64,000 bases of DNA from Eisenibacter elegans DSM 3317 (GTDB lineage: Bacteria; Bacteroidota; Bacteroidia; Cytophagales; Microscillaceae): NCBI RefSeq assembly GCF_000430505.1, contig NZ_AUMD01000019.1:186001-250000 (forward strand), in the 5' to 3' direction. Positions 26,474 to 35,435 of this stretch are shown piece after piece (positions within the stretch are counted from its first letter, which is position 1; each line of letters opens with the position of its first letter). A model generated the notes under the pieces. The model had not been told where the DNA came from, did no database searches, and worked only from the letters and a program-made list of their open reading frames with translations. The position numbers were made by a program, and so were the translations under genes.

Positions 26474-26950
26474 ATGGCCAAAAACCCTAAAATAGACCAT
26501 ACAGACAGAAAAATTCTGCAAATCCTACAAGGCAACGCCAAGATCACCAATGCTCAATTGTCTAAAGACATTGGGTTATCACCAGCCCCAACCTTGGAGC
26601 GTGTGAAAAAGTTGGAGCAAATGGGGCTTATCAAGAGCTACCACGCGCAGCTCGATACCCAAAAGGTAGGCCTAGGCGTTACTACTTTTGTGCAGGTATT
26701 TTTAGCAAGTCATAAAAAGTCTTATCTGGATGCCTTTGTAGAGAAAATCAGTACCATCGACAATGTCGTAGAATGCCATCACGTAACCGGTTCTTGTGAT
26801 TTCTTGCTCAAAATCGTTACCGAAGACATTCAGTCTTACCAAAAACTGATGCTCGAACAAGTAAGCGAAATTGAAGAGATTGGCAACATGCAATCAATGG
26901 TAGTGCTGTCTACCTTTAAGGACAACAAAGTACTGCCTCTGCCAGAATAG
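26474..26950 (+). CDS. Lrp/AsnC-family transcriptional regulator
   Basis: 158 residues. The N-terminal winged HTH reads IDHTDRKILQILQGNAKITN then AQLSKDIGLSPAPTLERVKK. The C-terminal RAM effector domain is GLGVTTFVQVFLASHKKS, then VVECHHVTGSCDFLLKIVTED. Members sense amino acids and act as oligomers on DNA. It is a single gene with its own terminator. The target is unknown. Confidence 0.93.
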   Translation: MAKNPKIDHTDRKILQILQGNAKITNAQLSKDIGLSPAPTLERVKKLEQMGLIKSYHAQLDTQKVGLGVTTFVQVFLASHKKSYLDAFVEKISTIDNVVECHHVTGSCDFLLKIVTEDIQSYQKLMLEQVSEIEEIGNMQSMVVLSTFKDNKVLPLPE

Positions 26951-27023
26951 CCCTTGAGGCCAATGATCAAAACAGATTCAGCTCCTGTTGAAACAAAATA
27001 CAAATCGTAAAAGTCTGATACAG

Positions 27024-27055
27024 TTGCCCACCTCGTGTGGGCAATTGTCGTTTGA
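27024..27055 (+). terminator. Terminator after the Lrp-family gene
   Basis: Stem TTGCCCAC / GTGGGCAA with a short CTCGT-type loop, followed by TTGTCGTTT. Confidence 0.65.
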
Positions 27056-27100
27056 GGGGCTCGTTAGGCTAAAAAATAGGTTATATATAAAGGCTGTGTT

Positions 27101-27193
27101 CACGCCATCGGACATTTTTGGAAAAATAGCTCGGAGTGCCAGCTCCGAGGCAAGCTAAACCTTATTTTGGGGGTAAAATAAGACTTAGCCCAC
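27101..27193 (-). repeat. R2 MITE, copy B, truncated
   Basis: Minus-strand copy. It starts at one terminal repeat, CACGCCATCGGACATTTTTGG, then AGCTCGGAGTGCCAGCTCCGAGG (the internal palindrome, quoted in parts) and AAGACTTAGCCCACAG. The other terminal repeat is replaced directly by an R1 copy. Confidence 0.6.
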
Positions 27194-27301
27194 AGTTTTA
27201 TACCAAGATTCACAAGATTTGGGGATTTACAAGCTTTGATTTCCTTGATTATCAAGGATTCTCAGCACACTCATTTCCCAAACCAATTTTGATTGGGTAT
27301 C
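27194..27301 (-). repeat. Dispersed repeat R1, full-length minus-strand copy
   Basis: Begins TTATACCAAGATTCACAAG, has TTTCCTTGATTATCAAGG and TTCTCAGCACACTCATTTCC, and ends CCAATTTTGATTGGGTAT. The best preserved copy. Confidence 0.8.
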
Positions 27302-27310
27302 AACAAGCTC

Positions 27311-28501
27311 TTAGTCCTCTAGTCGAAGGTTTTTGTGGGTTTTGAGAAACTCTTTGGCCTCCTGTGTATACTTACTTTTACGATCGACGTGTTTCTTGAG
27401 CTTTTGGTAGTAACGTTTGGCGCTGCGGAGGTCTTTTTCTTGTTGGGCATACTCGGCCAAAAAAGCCAATGAAGAATGGTAATACCCGTAGCTTTCGGCA
27501 CCGATGGCTTCCGAAAAGGCCACACTACGTTCAAAATAATGTTTGGCTTCGGCATGCTGGCCGTACATACGGGCGATATAGCCCAAAAAATAAGAAGCAT
27601 ACCTCCCCGACATTCCCTCATAGCCGGGTTTGTTGGCATCGACCTGCTCCAGCATCTTGACAGCTACCGGCTGTAGGGTTTTGAAATTCCCCATTTGGAA
27701 GAGTACTGTGGCGTACATCCGATGAAAAACAGCGTTGTTGGGGAAGGTCTCATACAGGTATTCGATATATGGCAAGGCCTCTTTGGGGTTGTTTTCCTCG
27801 TTGTAGTAGATACGGGCGATGAAATACTGGGCCTCTGTGCGGGTATAGAATGAGAAATTGGCACAACGTTTCAACTGCTGCATCCCGAGGGTCTTGTCGC
27901 CCTTCTTAAACATCAGCATCACAGGCCTAAGCAGTATATATTCTTCATAAAGCCAGTCGTAGTAGTAGTTGTAAAGGCCGTCGCCAAAGAGGAACTCATC
28001 GTCCATCAGGTCTGATTTGCGGCCTTCTTTGAGGTAGCTCAAGGCTGCCCTACTTGTACCGATGGCTTTGCTCCACTTGCGGCGTTCGCCATAAAGCCGT
28101 GCTTTGAAGGCGTTGGCAGCCGACAAGAAGAAGATAGTTTCGGGGGTGCGGTCTTTTTTGTACATTGCTGTAGCGAGGCGTATGGCTTCGTCCATAGCTT
28201 CCAAAAAAGCTTCATCGTATTGCTCGTCGTCAGTATTGGGCATCAATCGCCACCACAAGTTCAGCCCTTGGAGAAACACAGGCATAGGGTGGGTGGGATA
28301 TTGTGCTTTGAGTTGTCGGTAGACTGTCTCGGCCTTATCAAACTCAAAGTTGTAGGTCTGGTTGATGGCGTTGCCGATGACGAGCTCTATCTGTTTGTTT
28401 TGAAGAATATTGGTAGGTGATTCCTGCGCTATCAACCTACTGATAACCAGCAGAAAAGCATACAAAAAGCAGGCAAAGTATCGCATAAAGGTAGGAGTCA
28501 T
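27311..28501 (-). CDS. Exported TPR-type helical protein
   Basis: 396 residues with a signal peptide (FACFLYAFLLVISRLIA, cleavage near IAQES). The rest is helical hairpins of TPR type: NQTYNFEFDKAETVYRQLKA, EALPYIEYLYETFPNNAVFH, AEAKHYFERSVAFSEAIG, KDLRSAKRYYQKLKKH and a basic end. No catalytic motif. Probably a periplasmic or outer-membrane scaffold. An in-frame ATG at 28486 is an equally possible start. It is downstream of the LysM gene on the same strand with an intervening hairpin. Confidence 0.75.
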   Translation of the reverse strand: MTPTFMRYFACFLYAFLLVISRLIAQESPTNILQNKQIELVIGNAINQTYNFEFDKAETVYRQLKAQYPTHPMPVFLQGLNLWWRLMPNTDDEQYDEAFLEAMDEAIRLATAMYKKDRTPETIFFLSAANAFKARLYGERRKWSKAIGTSRAALSYLKEGRKSDLMDDEFLFGDGLYNYYYDWLYEEYILLRPVMLMFKKGDKTLGMQQLKRCANFSFYTRTEAQYFIARIYYNEENNPKEALPYIEYLYETFPNNAVFHRMYATVLFQMGNFKTLQPVAVKMLEQVDANKPGYEGMSGRYASYFLGYIARMYGQHAEAKHYFERSVAFSEAIGAESYGYYHSSLAFLAEYAQQEKDLRSAKRYYQKLKKHVDRKSKYTQEAKEFLKTHKNLRLED

Positions 28502-28514
28502 TGAATCGCATTGG

Positions 28515-28552
28515 CTCGGGCAGCAGTATGGTTCATTCCGTCCTGCTGCCCT
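28515..28552 (-). terminator. Hairpin after the LysM gene
   Basis: Arms GGGCAGCAG and CTGCTGCCC with a 16-nt loop, between the LysM gene end and the TPR gene start. No strong U-tract. Confidence 0.45.
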
Positions 28553-28588
28553 ACGAGGGTTGTGTTTACAAACTTAGCGATTTGTCTG

Positions 28589-30241
28589 TTAGTTTTCGCT
28601 GCTTTTTTTCTGAAGGTTGGCCGGTGTTGTCATTCCTGGGCTGCGGCGTTGGCGCTCATAGAAGTTTCCTTCTCCTCGGTAGGCCGGTTGGTCTTTGCGG
28701 TTGTCAATCATAATGAGGATTGTTTGCCCTGCCTGCAACATATCAGAGGTGAGCTTGTTCCAGTTTTTGATTTGGGCCATCGATACTTGATAATATCGAG
28801 CAATACCATAAAGCGTTTCTCTTGGCTGTATAAGGTGGGCGGTATAGCTGATGCTGCCCGGGTCGGCAACCAAGATCCGCTGCCCTACTTTTAGGTTGTT
28901 GGGATTGTGTAATTGGTTTTGGGTTTGCAATTGTTGCATACTGACCCCATAATGTCGGCTGATAGCGGCCAGTGTTTCTCCCGGCTTTACGATGTGGGTG
29001 AGTGTATGGCTTGGGTCATAATGATTTTGCTGCGTAGTATTTTGGTGTATTTGTGTATTATTTGGCTGAGTATTGTTGGGATTCGTTGCAGATTCTGTGC
29101 GGGTGATGACCTTTAGTGGTTGGCCATCAAGTCCGAAAGCATTGATTTCTAGTTGATCAGAGGCTACCTCTAGGTGATCAATAAACAAGGTTGTTTCTTG
29201 TGTTCGGTTGCCCGTGTTTTGTGTTTCGGAGTATTCAATGTCATTGATGGCGGCTTTGTTTTCGCTCATATTGTTTTGCCAAACCTGTGTGGGTTGCTCC
29301 ACGAATAGGTTTTGAGACGAACTCCAGTGTTGTTCCTCAACTTGCGCATCTACCAAGGCTATGGCCTTTACTGACTCGGGTTGCTGTGGGGCTGCAAAAG
29401 CGATGGGTATCACCACATGGTAGGTCTTGTCATAGGGTACACGATTGCCCAACAACCAAGGATTGTATGCCTTCAGCACCCCTTCATCAACATGTAGCTC
29501 TTTGGCCAGCTGATGCAAGTTTTTGCGCGCACCTTTCTCATAAACCATCAGTTGAGTATTGGCCGGGCGCACCTCTTGATATACCAGCATATAAGCTAAA
29601 AAACGCTTAAAATAGCTGTGGCTGTTTTCGTTGATGCGCAACTCTTTGGCTCCCTGAATATCACGCCCATAGGCTTCTTTGGCATACTTACGCGCCTCGG
29701 CCAAACCATATTCCAAAGACAGCAAGGTAAACATCCAGTTTTTGAACAACAGGTTGTGCCGCGCCAACACATCTGCCACAGCTTGTGTGGCCAATACCGG
29801 CTCCAAGCGCTCATCGACCTCCGCACTAATCTGGAGTTTGTATGTGCCATTAGCCGCATCGGCGGCGATACGCCACAAGCCTCCTTCCTTGGTGGCCGCA
29901 GGGTTGCCCATGACGATGTAGTACTTAAACTCGTCAGGAAGGCCGCGTTTGCGTAGCAATTCGCTTAAAAGTGGGAAATAATCTTGCGCCAGCTTTATAT
30001 GATGCTCGTGAACAGCCTGATTGCGATAAATCGTATTGATTTCCTGCTGGATCTGTTTCTGCGCACCTTTGTCGATAATAATGCGCATTCCACCGAAATA
30101 AAGAATACTCGGTACTTCTTCGGGAGTCGCTTCTAGCTCAAAACCACTGAATACTAGACAGATACAAGTAAGTGCCAGCCTAAGGTATAGCAGAGCGACC
30201 CGCTTCTTTGGGTTAAGAAGTGGGTAAAAAATGTGTTTCAT
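28589..30241 (-). CDS. LysM protein with degenerate lytic-transglycosylase domain
   Basis: 550 residues with a signal peptide (LRLALTCICLVFSGFELEA). Residues about 80-240 follow the MltD/Slt layout: YFPLLSELLRKRGLPDEFKYY, GGLWRIAADA, AEVDERLEPVLATQAV and NSHSYFKRFLAYML. The catalytic glutamate expected in the family segment (xxESxxNP) is missing: residues 108-114 read YIVMGNP. Three LysM-like peptidoglycan-binding units follow at about 235-285, 420-465 (THIVKPGETLAAISRHYGVS) and 470-515 (QPRETLYGIARYYQVS), joined by an Asn/Thr/Gln-rich linker. It looks like a cell-wall-binding scaffold that lost enzyme activity. A consensus promoter precedes it. Confidence 0.85.
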   Translation of the reverse strand: MKHIFYPLLNPKKRVALLYLRLALTCICLVFSGFELEATPEEVPSILYFGGMRIIIDKGAQKQIQQEINTIYRNQAVHEHHIKLAQDYFPLLSELLRKRGLPDEFKYYIVMGNPAATKEGGLWRIAADAANGTYKLQISAEVDERLEPVLATQAVADVLARHNLLFKNWMFTLLSLEYGLAEARKYAKEAYGRDIQGAKELRINENSHSYFKRFLAYMLVYQEVRPANTQLMVYEKGARKNLHQLAKELHVDEGVLKAYNPWLLGNRVPYDKTYHVVIPIAFAAPQQPESVKAIALVDAQVEEQHWSSSQNLFVEQPTQVWQNNMSENKAAINDIEYSETQNTGNRTQETTLFIDHLEVASDQLEINAFGLDGQPLKVITRTESATNPNNTQPNNTQIHQNTTQQNHYDPSHTLTHIVKPGETLAAISRHYGVSMQQLQTQNQLHNPNNLKVGQRILVADPGSISYTAHLIQPRETLYGIARYYQVSMAQIKNWNKLTSDMLQAGQTILIMIDNRKDQPAYRGEGNFYERQRRSPGMTTPANLQKKSSEN

Positions 30242-30268
30242 TTAATTCCGGTGTATTTTTGTTGCTGA

Positions 30269-30299
30269 CAAAGATATGCCTTTGTTACTAAGGAGCAAA
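30269..30299 (-). promoter_or_regulatory. Consensus Bacteroidota promoter of the LysM gene
   Basis: On the minus strand TTTG (30299-30296), 19 bp spacer, TATCTTTG (30276-30269), 28 bp before the start. Exact TTTG-N19-TANNTTTG. Confidence 0.8.
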
Positions 30300-30398
30300 C
30301 AAGTGTTGGTTTTTTTTTAAAAAAGTTACACTTTGTTAATAGCCCAAACGGCCTCAAGAGCCCTTTATTACCCGGAAATAGTAAATAAAATCTGTTTT

Positions 30399-31040
30399 TT
30401 ATTTTTTTCTTACAAGCATCAACCCATCTCTTACGGGCAGCAATACGTTCTCTACCCTAGGGTCGGCTTGTACCTTGGCATTGAAATCCAAGAGCGCCTG
30501 TGTATCTACATCCTTGCCTTTGACCGGCTGGATGACCTTGCCGCTCCAGAGCACATTGTCGGCGATGATAAGCGCCCCCGAAGGGAGTTGGTCGAAAATG
30601 AGGTCATAGTACTTATCATAATTTTTTTTATCAGCGTCAATGAACACCAAGTCAAAGGGCTGCTTCAGGGCTGGGATAAGGTCAAGGGCATTGCCGATAT
30701 GCAGGTGAAGTTGTGCGGCATAAGGGCTTTGAGCGAAATATCGACGGATGCGCGGTGCAAGTTCTTCGTTGTTGTCGAGGGTATGCAGCTCGCCCTGTGG
30801 CTGTAGGCCTTCGGCAAGGCAAAGGGCGGAATAGCCGGTATAAGTGCCTATTTCGAGGATGTAGCGCGGCTGCTTGAGCTGGGAGAGCAAGGCCAAAAAC
30901 CGCCCCTGTAAATGGCCTGAAAGCATCCGTGGCTTGAGCACATGGGCGTGGGTGTCGCGGTTGAGGGCTTGCAGCTGTTCTGGCTCGGCGCTGGTATGTG
31001 CCTCGGCATATTGATGAAGGGCAGGGTCTATAAATTCCAT
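30399..31040 (-). CDS. SAM-dependent O-methyltransferase
   Basis: 213 residues of the catechol/caffeoyl-CoA-type O-methyltransferase family (Methyltransf_3). The SAM site is ILEIGTYTGYSALCLAEGL, the acidic loop ELHTLDNN, and the metal-binding core FDLVFIDADKKNYDKYYDL and ALIIADNVLWSGKV, with D and N ligands as in the family. The start at 31040 (MEFIDPALHQYAEAHT) is the family start; a longer reading overlaps the peptidase gene. It is 28 bp downstream of the M16 peptidase gene, same operon. Substrate unknown. Confidence 0.9.
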   Translation of the reverse strand: MEFIDPALHQYAEAHTSAEPEQLQALNRDTHAHVLKPRMLSGHLQGRFLALLSQLKQPRYILEIGTYTGYSALCLAEGLQPQGELHTLDNNEELAPRIRRYFAQSPYAAQLHLHIGNALDLIPALKQPFDLVFIDADKKNYDKYYDLIFDQLPSGALIIADNVLWSGKVIQPVKGKDVDTQALLDFNAKVQADPRVENVLLPVRDGLMLVRKK

Positions 31041-31068
31041 TGGTAGCAAAATTTGGTCTATTGGAGGG

Positions 31069-32298
31069 CTATTCGGGTAGGTAGAGCAATTGGCTGAGCT
31101 GATCGGGGTGGAGCATCTCTTGGGCAATGTCTTGGAGGCGTTCGGCACTGACGGCGCGGATGTCCGCAAAGATTTGGTCTATCGGCTCAATCGTTTCCTT
31201 ATCGAGCAAGCTCTTGCCCATCATCAGCATATAGCTCAGGTTGCTTTCTTCGGCCATGGCCATCTGCCCCATCAGTTGTTCTTTGGCGTTGTGGAGCTGT
31301 AATACGCCCAACTTCTGCTCGCGCAGCAGGCGCAACTCTTTGTGTACCAATTGCAGGCTTTTCTCTAGGTGCTTGGGTTCGGTAGCAAAGTAGATGCCCA
31401 ACTGCCCGGTATCGAGAAAAGGGGTATAGCCAGCCTCTACCGAATAGACAAAGCCGTGGCGCTCGCGCAGGGCTAGGTTGAGGCGGGAGTTCATCCCCGG
31501 CCCTCCCAACAAGTTGACGAGCATAAAGAACGGCAGGCGCTTGGGGTCGTAGAGGTGGTAAGCCGTACGCCCAAGGGCGCAATAGGCCTGTTGGGTGCTC
31601 TTGGTTTTTTGGATTTGCACCGGGCGATAGCTTTCAAAAGGCCGCCGCTCTAAGTGGGCGCTTTGGCTAGGCAGGTGGCCTAGGTGTTTTTCGGCCCAGC
31701 GCAACACTTTCTTAAAAGGTAGGTTGCCTACGGAGCTGAAGATAATCCGCCCGGTGTCGATATTATCTTGAATAAACTGGGCAAAATCTTGGCGCTGAAA
31801 CCGCCGCACACTCTCAGACGTACCCAAGATATTGTGCCCCAAGGGGTGATTGGCAAATACGAGCGCATCGAACTCGTCCTGTAAGGCATCTTCGGGCGAA
31901 TCGGCATAGAGGGCCATCTCTTCGAGGATGACGTGGCGCTCCCGCTCAATCTGGTTTTCGGGGAAGACAGAGTCAAACGTAATATCGGCCAACAGCTCTA
32001 GCGCCTTCTCGTAGTGATTATCAAGTACAGAAGCATAAAAACAGATTTTCTCCTTGGTCGTATAGGCATTCAGCTCCCCCCCTACGGTTTCTAGGCGGTT
32101 GATGATGTGGTATGCCTTACGCTTGTGTGTGCCCTTAAAGGCCATGTGTTCCCAAAAATGGGCAATGCCAAGCTGGTGCAACTGTTCGTCGCGGCTGCCG
32201 ATGTCGAGCACAAAACCACAATGAGCAATCTTGGTATGGCTGACTTCCTTGTGGATGATGCCGATACCATTGGGTAGGTAATGAATATGATGGGTCAT
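31069..32298 (-). CDS. M16-family zinc metallopeptidase
   Basis: 409 residues, a pitrilysin/insulinase-type protease. The inverted zinc motif HFWEH is in GIAHFWEHMAFKGTHKRKAY, and the third ligand Glu lies in ENQIERERHVILEEM. The second, non-catalytic half has PGMNSRLNLALRERHGFVYS. No signal peptide is visible, so cytoplasmic. First gene of a two-gene operon with the O-methyltransferase. A -7 box is seen at 32317-32324. Substrates of this subgroup are usually small peptides or processing intermediates. Confidence 0.92.
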   Translation of the reverse strand: MTHHIHYLPNGIGIIHKEVSHTKIAHCGFVLDIGSRDEQLHQLGIAHFWEHMAFKGTHKRKAYHIINRLETVGGELNAYTTKEKICFYASVLDNHYEKALELLADITFDSVFPENQIERERHVILEEMALYADSPEDALQDEFDALVFANHPLGHNILGTSESVRRFQRQDFAQFIQDNIDTGRIIFSSVGNLPFKKVLRWAEKHLGHLPSQSAHLERRPFESYRPVQIQKTKSTQQAYCALGRTAYHLYDPKRLPFFMLVNLLGGPGMNSRLNLALRERHGFVYSVEAGYTPFLDTGQLGIYFATEPKHLEKSLQLVHKELRLLREQKLGVLQLHNAKEQLMGQMAMAEESNLSYMLMMGKSLLDKETIEPIDQIFADIRAVSAERLQDIAQEMLHPDQLSQLLYLPE

Positions 32299-32316
32299 AG
32301 AAAAAGCCTATTCAGA

Positions 32317-32324
32317 CAAAGATA
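32317..32324 (-). promoter_or_regulatory. Probable -7 box of the M16 operon
   Basis: TATCTTTG on the minus strand, 18 bp before the start. No TTTG at N17-20. Confidence 0.5.
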
Positions 32325-32671
32325 CAAACACTGGCAAGTCCTCTTAGATGGCCTACTGGTGTGTGGCTATTATCCATTCAAACACTTTTGAAGTGGCTTT
32401 TTGTTCAAAAGCCAAGGGCTGCGAGGCTACAAAGTTAGCACAATGCCGGCTCTTTGTCGAGGCTTTGCTCAATTTGATTGAGACATGGGCTTGTGTATAC
32501 TTAGATACTACCTCAAAACCCACACAAACAATGATGGTTTTTTCACGATATAGCATTACATTAGTATCATGCGGAAGCGCTAGAAATAATCGTGAGCTAC
32601 CTTGTTTTTGAGTTCTTCTTCTCTGATATTTTGATATTTCATTGGTTGTCAGTGCTTAGTGGAAGCTGCCT
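32325..32671. other. Gene-free stretch
   Basis: Open frames here show no protein character on either strand. Confidence 0.35.
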
Positions 32672-32673
32672 AC

Positions 32674-32712
32674 AAATACCCCTATAAGCCCCTGAAGAGC
32701 TTATAGAGCTAT
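32674..32712 (+). repeat. Left inverted repeat flanking the Uma2 pseudogene
   Basis: AAATACCCCTA and TATAAGCCC (about 32674-32691) recur inverted at 33590-33622, framing the pseudogene. Confidence 0.5.
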
Positions 32713-32900
32713 GCCTCACAAATTACGAGCCCGCCCCATTTTGGCAAGGTCGGGAGTAAAATACGTCTTTGCTGCGGGTAGGCAAGGCTTTGCTCCACAC
32801 AGTTGTGAGCCACAGGGCGGGCTATCGCATAGCTCCCGTGTATGACTCCATACCTTTTCTGACACTCCTTCCTGTTATTTTTTTAGTGCGCCATAATTTG

Positions 32901-32908
32901 TATTTTTG
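32901..32908 (+). promoter_or_regulatory. Possible -7 box before the Uma2 gene
   Basis: TATTTTTG, 25 bp before the ATG. The expected -33 position reads TTTT rather than TTTG. Confidence 0.4.
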
Positions 32909-32933
32909 TTTAAACCCACAGCCCCACAAGCCG

Positions 32934-33536
32934 ATGAAATACCTCACCAATATCAACGACCTAGACCTTAACGGCACTTATACCTATGCCGACTACCTCA
33001 CATGGCGCTTTGAGCAAAGTGTAGAGCTCATCAAAGGCAAAATCTTTCCCATAACGCCCGCGCCAAGGGTTGTACATCAAAAAATCTCTTTCAACCTTAG
33101 TGGCTTACTCTACAATCAGTTCAAGCACCAAGATTGTAAAGCATTCTCCGCCCCTTTCGATGTGCGTTTGTTGGATAAGAAGAAATCGAGCCAAGCCAAC
33201 CAAGAAATCTACACCGTCGTACAGCCGGATATATGCGTTATCTCCGACCGCGACAAACTCGACGAGCGCGGCTGAGTAGGAGCGCCTGACCTGATTATCG
33301 AAATCCTCTCCCTGGGAAACTCCAAAAAGGAAATGAAAATCAAATACGCCCTCTACGAAGAGGCAGGCTTACAAGAGTATTGGATTGTGTACCCCTCTGA
33401 GCACGTCTTTCAGCAGTTTGTCCTCAACGAGGAGGGAAAATACACCCTCAAAAACAGCTTTGCCGAAGACGAAGTCTTCCAAGCACACATTTTCCCCGAA
33501 CTGTCCATAGACCTCGCCGAGGTTTTTGTGGAATAA
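32934..33536 (+). pseudogene. Uma2-family (DUF820) nuclease-like gene with one in-frame TGA
   Basis: A 200-codon frame intact except for TGA at 33273-33275. It reads MKYLTNINDLDLNGTYTYAD, WRFEQSVELIKGKIFPITPA, VQPDICVISDRDKLDERG, then after the stop VGAPDLIIEILSLGNSKKEM and EAGLQEYWIVYPSE. The PDIxVIxD, PDLxxEIxS and YWIVxP blocks are the PD-(D/E)XK core of Uma2 proteins. The family normally has DERGC at the stop position, so the change is Cys TGC or TGT to TGA. It sits between inverted repeats. Most likely a recent nonsense mutation in a mobile-type gene. Confidence 0.85.
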
Positions 33537-33589
33537 TCCGATGCCAAAAATTTTATTTCTCAAAAGGCTGAAAGACTGGTTACACGCCG

Positions 33590-33622
33590 CCTGAAGGGCT
33601 TATAGCTCCTTAGGGGTATTTA
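33590..33622 (-). repeat. Right inverted repeat flanking the Uma2 pseudogene
   Basis: CCTGAAGGGCTTATAGCTCC and TAGGGGTATTTA; inverted partner of 32674-32712. Confidence 0.5.
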
Positions 33623-33704
33623 CTTCTGAGTAATTCCAAAACATTTCCCTACTTTTTGGCCTTAAAGCCTCAGACCATCTTCTTCACTTAACCTCTACCC
33701 TATT

Positions 33705-35372
33705 ATGCGCAAAAATACTACCCATTGGTTTACCCTCGTCCTTCTGACCATATTCAGCTTTGTAGCCGGAGGATTTTTTTTCCGCAGCCTCGACGACACC
33801 CTCAGCCCCAAGGACGTACAACACGCCCAGCGTTTGCTAGGATTGTCTTTTAGTGAGGCCAAAATCGACTCTATGCTCGACGGCCTCACCCAACAGCGGG
33901 CGCAATACGAGCGCAACCGCCAACAACCCCTCGACAACAGTCTGTGGCCTGCCCTTCTTTTCAACCCCCTTCCCGTTGGCTTCACCCCCCAAACCGAGCA
34001 AAAGCCTTTGGTATACAAGCCTTTGTCAGGAGTAAAGCTACCCACTGACCTCAACGAGCTTGCCTTCTACTCCGTCCGTGAGCTAGCCGCACTCATTCAA
34101 AGCAAACAAATCAGCTCCGAAGCCCTGACTAAGTTTTTCTTAGAGCGCCTCAAGCGCCACAACGAGCAGCTCTACTGTGTCATTACCCTCACCGAGTCCT
34201 TGGCCTTGGCGCAGGCGCGTGCTGCCGACACCGAAATAGCTGCCGGCAAATACCGAGGGCCTTTGCACGGTATTCCATACGCTGTCAAGGACTTACTAGC
34301 CACCAAAGGCTACAAAACCACTTGGGGCTCTGTGCCTTATCAGGAGCAGATGATTGATGCCGATGCCAGTGTCGTACAACAAATGCAGGAGGCCGGTGCC
34401 GTGCTTGTAGCCAAACTAAGTCTTGGAGAGTTGGCTTGGGGGGATGTATGGTTTGGCGGCCTGACCCGCAACCCTTGGAATTTGGCACAAGGCGCTAGTG
34501 GTTCGTCGGCGGGTTCGGCAGCAGCGGTGGCCGCTGGACTTGTCCCGTTTGCCATCGGCACCGAAACACTCGGCTCTATCGTATCGCCCTCTACCGTTTG
34601 TGGGGTTACCGGCCTGCGCCCTACCTATGGGCGTGTCAGCAGATATGGCGCGATGGCGCTCAGCTGGTCAATGGACAAGATAGGCCCCATGGCTCGCCAC
34701 GCCGAAGACTGTGCCGTCATCTTTGCCGCCCTACACGGTGCCGATGAGCGTGACCCCACGCTTATCCCGGCGGCGTTCAACTACCACGCCCAGCGTCCGC
34801 TTGCAGGACTCAAAGTCGGTTATGTACAAGAGGCTTTTGCTTCCGAGTATGGTTTCAAAACCCAAGACGAAGCTACCCTCCGGCAGTTGGAAGCCCTTGG
34901 GGTAACCCTTGTGCCTGTCAATTTACCCCCTTTGCCCGACATCAGCTTTATCCTTTGGGCAGAGGCCGCCGCCGCCTTCGACGAGCTCACCCGCAGCAAT
35001 CAAGACGACCTGCTCGTAAGGCAAATCAAACAAGCTTGGCCCAACTACTTCCGAATGGCTCGCTTTGTGCCTGCTGTTGAGTACATCCAAGCCAACCGCT
35101 TGCGCACCCAGCTCATTGCCGATATGCAGGCGCTGATGCAAACCGTAGACCTGCTAGTAGCCCCCAGCTGGGCTGGCAACACCCTTACCCTCACCAACCT
35201 GACGGGGCACCCCTGTGTGGTTTTGCCCAATGGCTTCTCACCGCTAGGGACACCCACAAGCATCACCCTCATCGGGCAGCTCTTTGGCGAAGCCGATATC
35301 CTCAGGTTGGCCGATGCGCTGCAAGAAGTTACAGATTTTCACCGCCAACACCCCAAGGCCTTTCTCAAATAA
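33705..35372 (+). CDS. Exported amidase-signature family protein
   Basis: 555 residues. N-terminal signal peptide or anchor FTLVLLTIFSFVAGGFF. After a variable region of about 110 residues the amidase fold starts at ELAFYSVRELAALIQSKQIS. Catalytic triad: Lys in GIPYAVKDLLATKG, cis-Ser and Ser nucleophile in GASGSSAGSAAAVAAG and GTETLGSIVSP. It resembles GatA-like enzymes but is exported and longer at the N-terminus, so it is not GatA. A periplasmic amide hydrolase is likely; the substrate is unknown. Confidence 0.9.
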   Translation: MRKNTTHWFTLVLLTIFSFVAGGFFFRSLDDTLSPKDVQHAQRLLGLSFSEAKIDSMLDGLTQQRAQYERNRQQPLDNSLWPALLFNPLPVGFTPQTEQKPLVYKPLSGVKLPTDLNELAFYSVRELAALIQSKQISSEALTKFFLERLKRHNEQLYCVITLTESLALAQARAADTEIAAGKYRGPLHGIPYAVKDLLATKGYKTTWGSVPYQEQMIDADASVVQQMQEAGAVLVAKLSLGELAWGDVWFGGLTRNPWNLAQGASGSSAGSAAAVAAGLVPFAIGTETLGSIVSPSTVCGVTGLRPTYGRVSRYGAMALSWSMDKIGPMARHAEDCAVIFAALHGADERDPTLIPAAFNYHAQRPLAGLKVGYVQEAFASEYGFKTQDEATLRQLEALGVTLVPVNLPPLPDISFILWAEAAAAFDELTRSNQDDLLVRQIKQAWPNYFRMARFVPAVEYIQANRLRTQLIADMQALMQTVDLLVAPSWAGNTLTLTNLTGHPCVVLPNGFSPLGTPTSITLIGQLFGEADILRLADALQEVTDFHRQHPKAFLK

Positions 35373-35435
35373 CCAACCCGCTACTAAAGCCCCAGTTGAC
35401 TTCCTTGTTGCGCATTATCCGCATCAGGGTTACAG

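Noticed and set aside
33273-33275. Selenocysteine reading of the Uma2 TGA
   Set aside because: No SECIS-like structure evident, and the Cys is not catalytic in the family; nonsense mutation is simpler.
33705-35372. gatA (Glu-tRNA amidotransferase)
   Set aside because: Has a signal peptide and extra N-terminal region; no gatB or gatC nearby.
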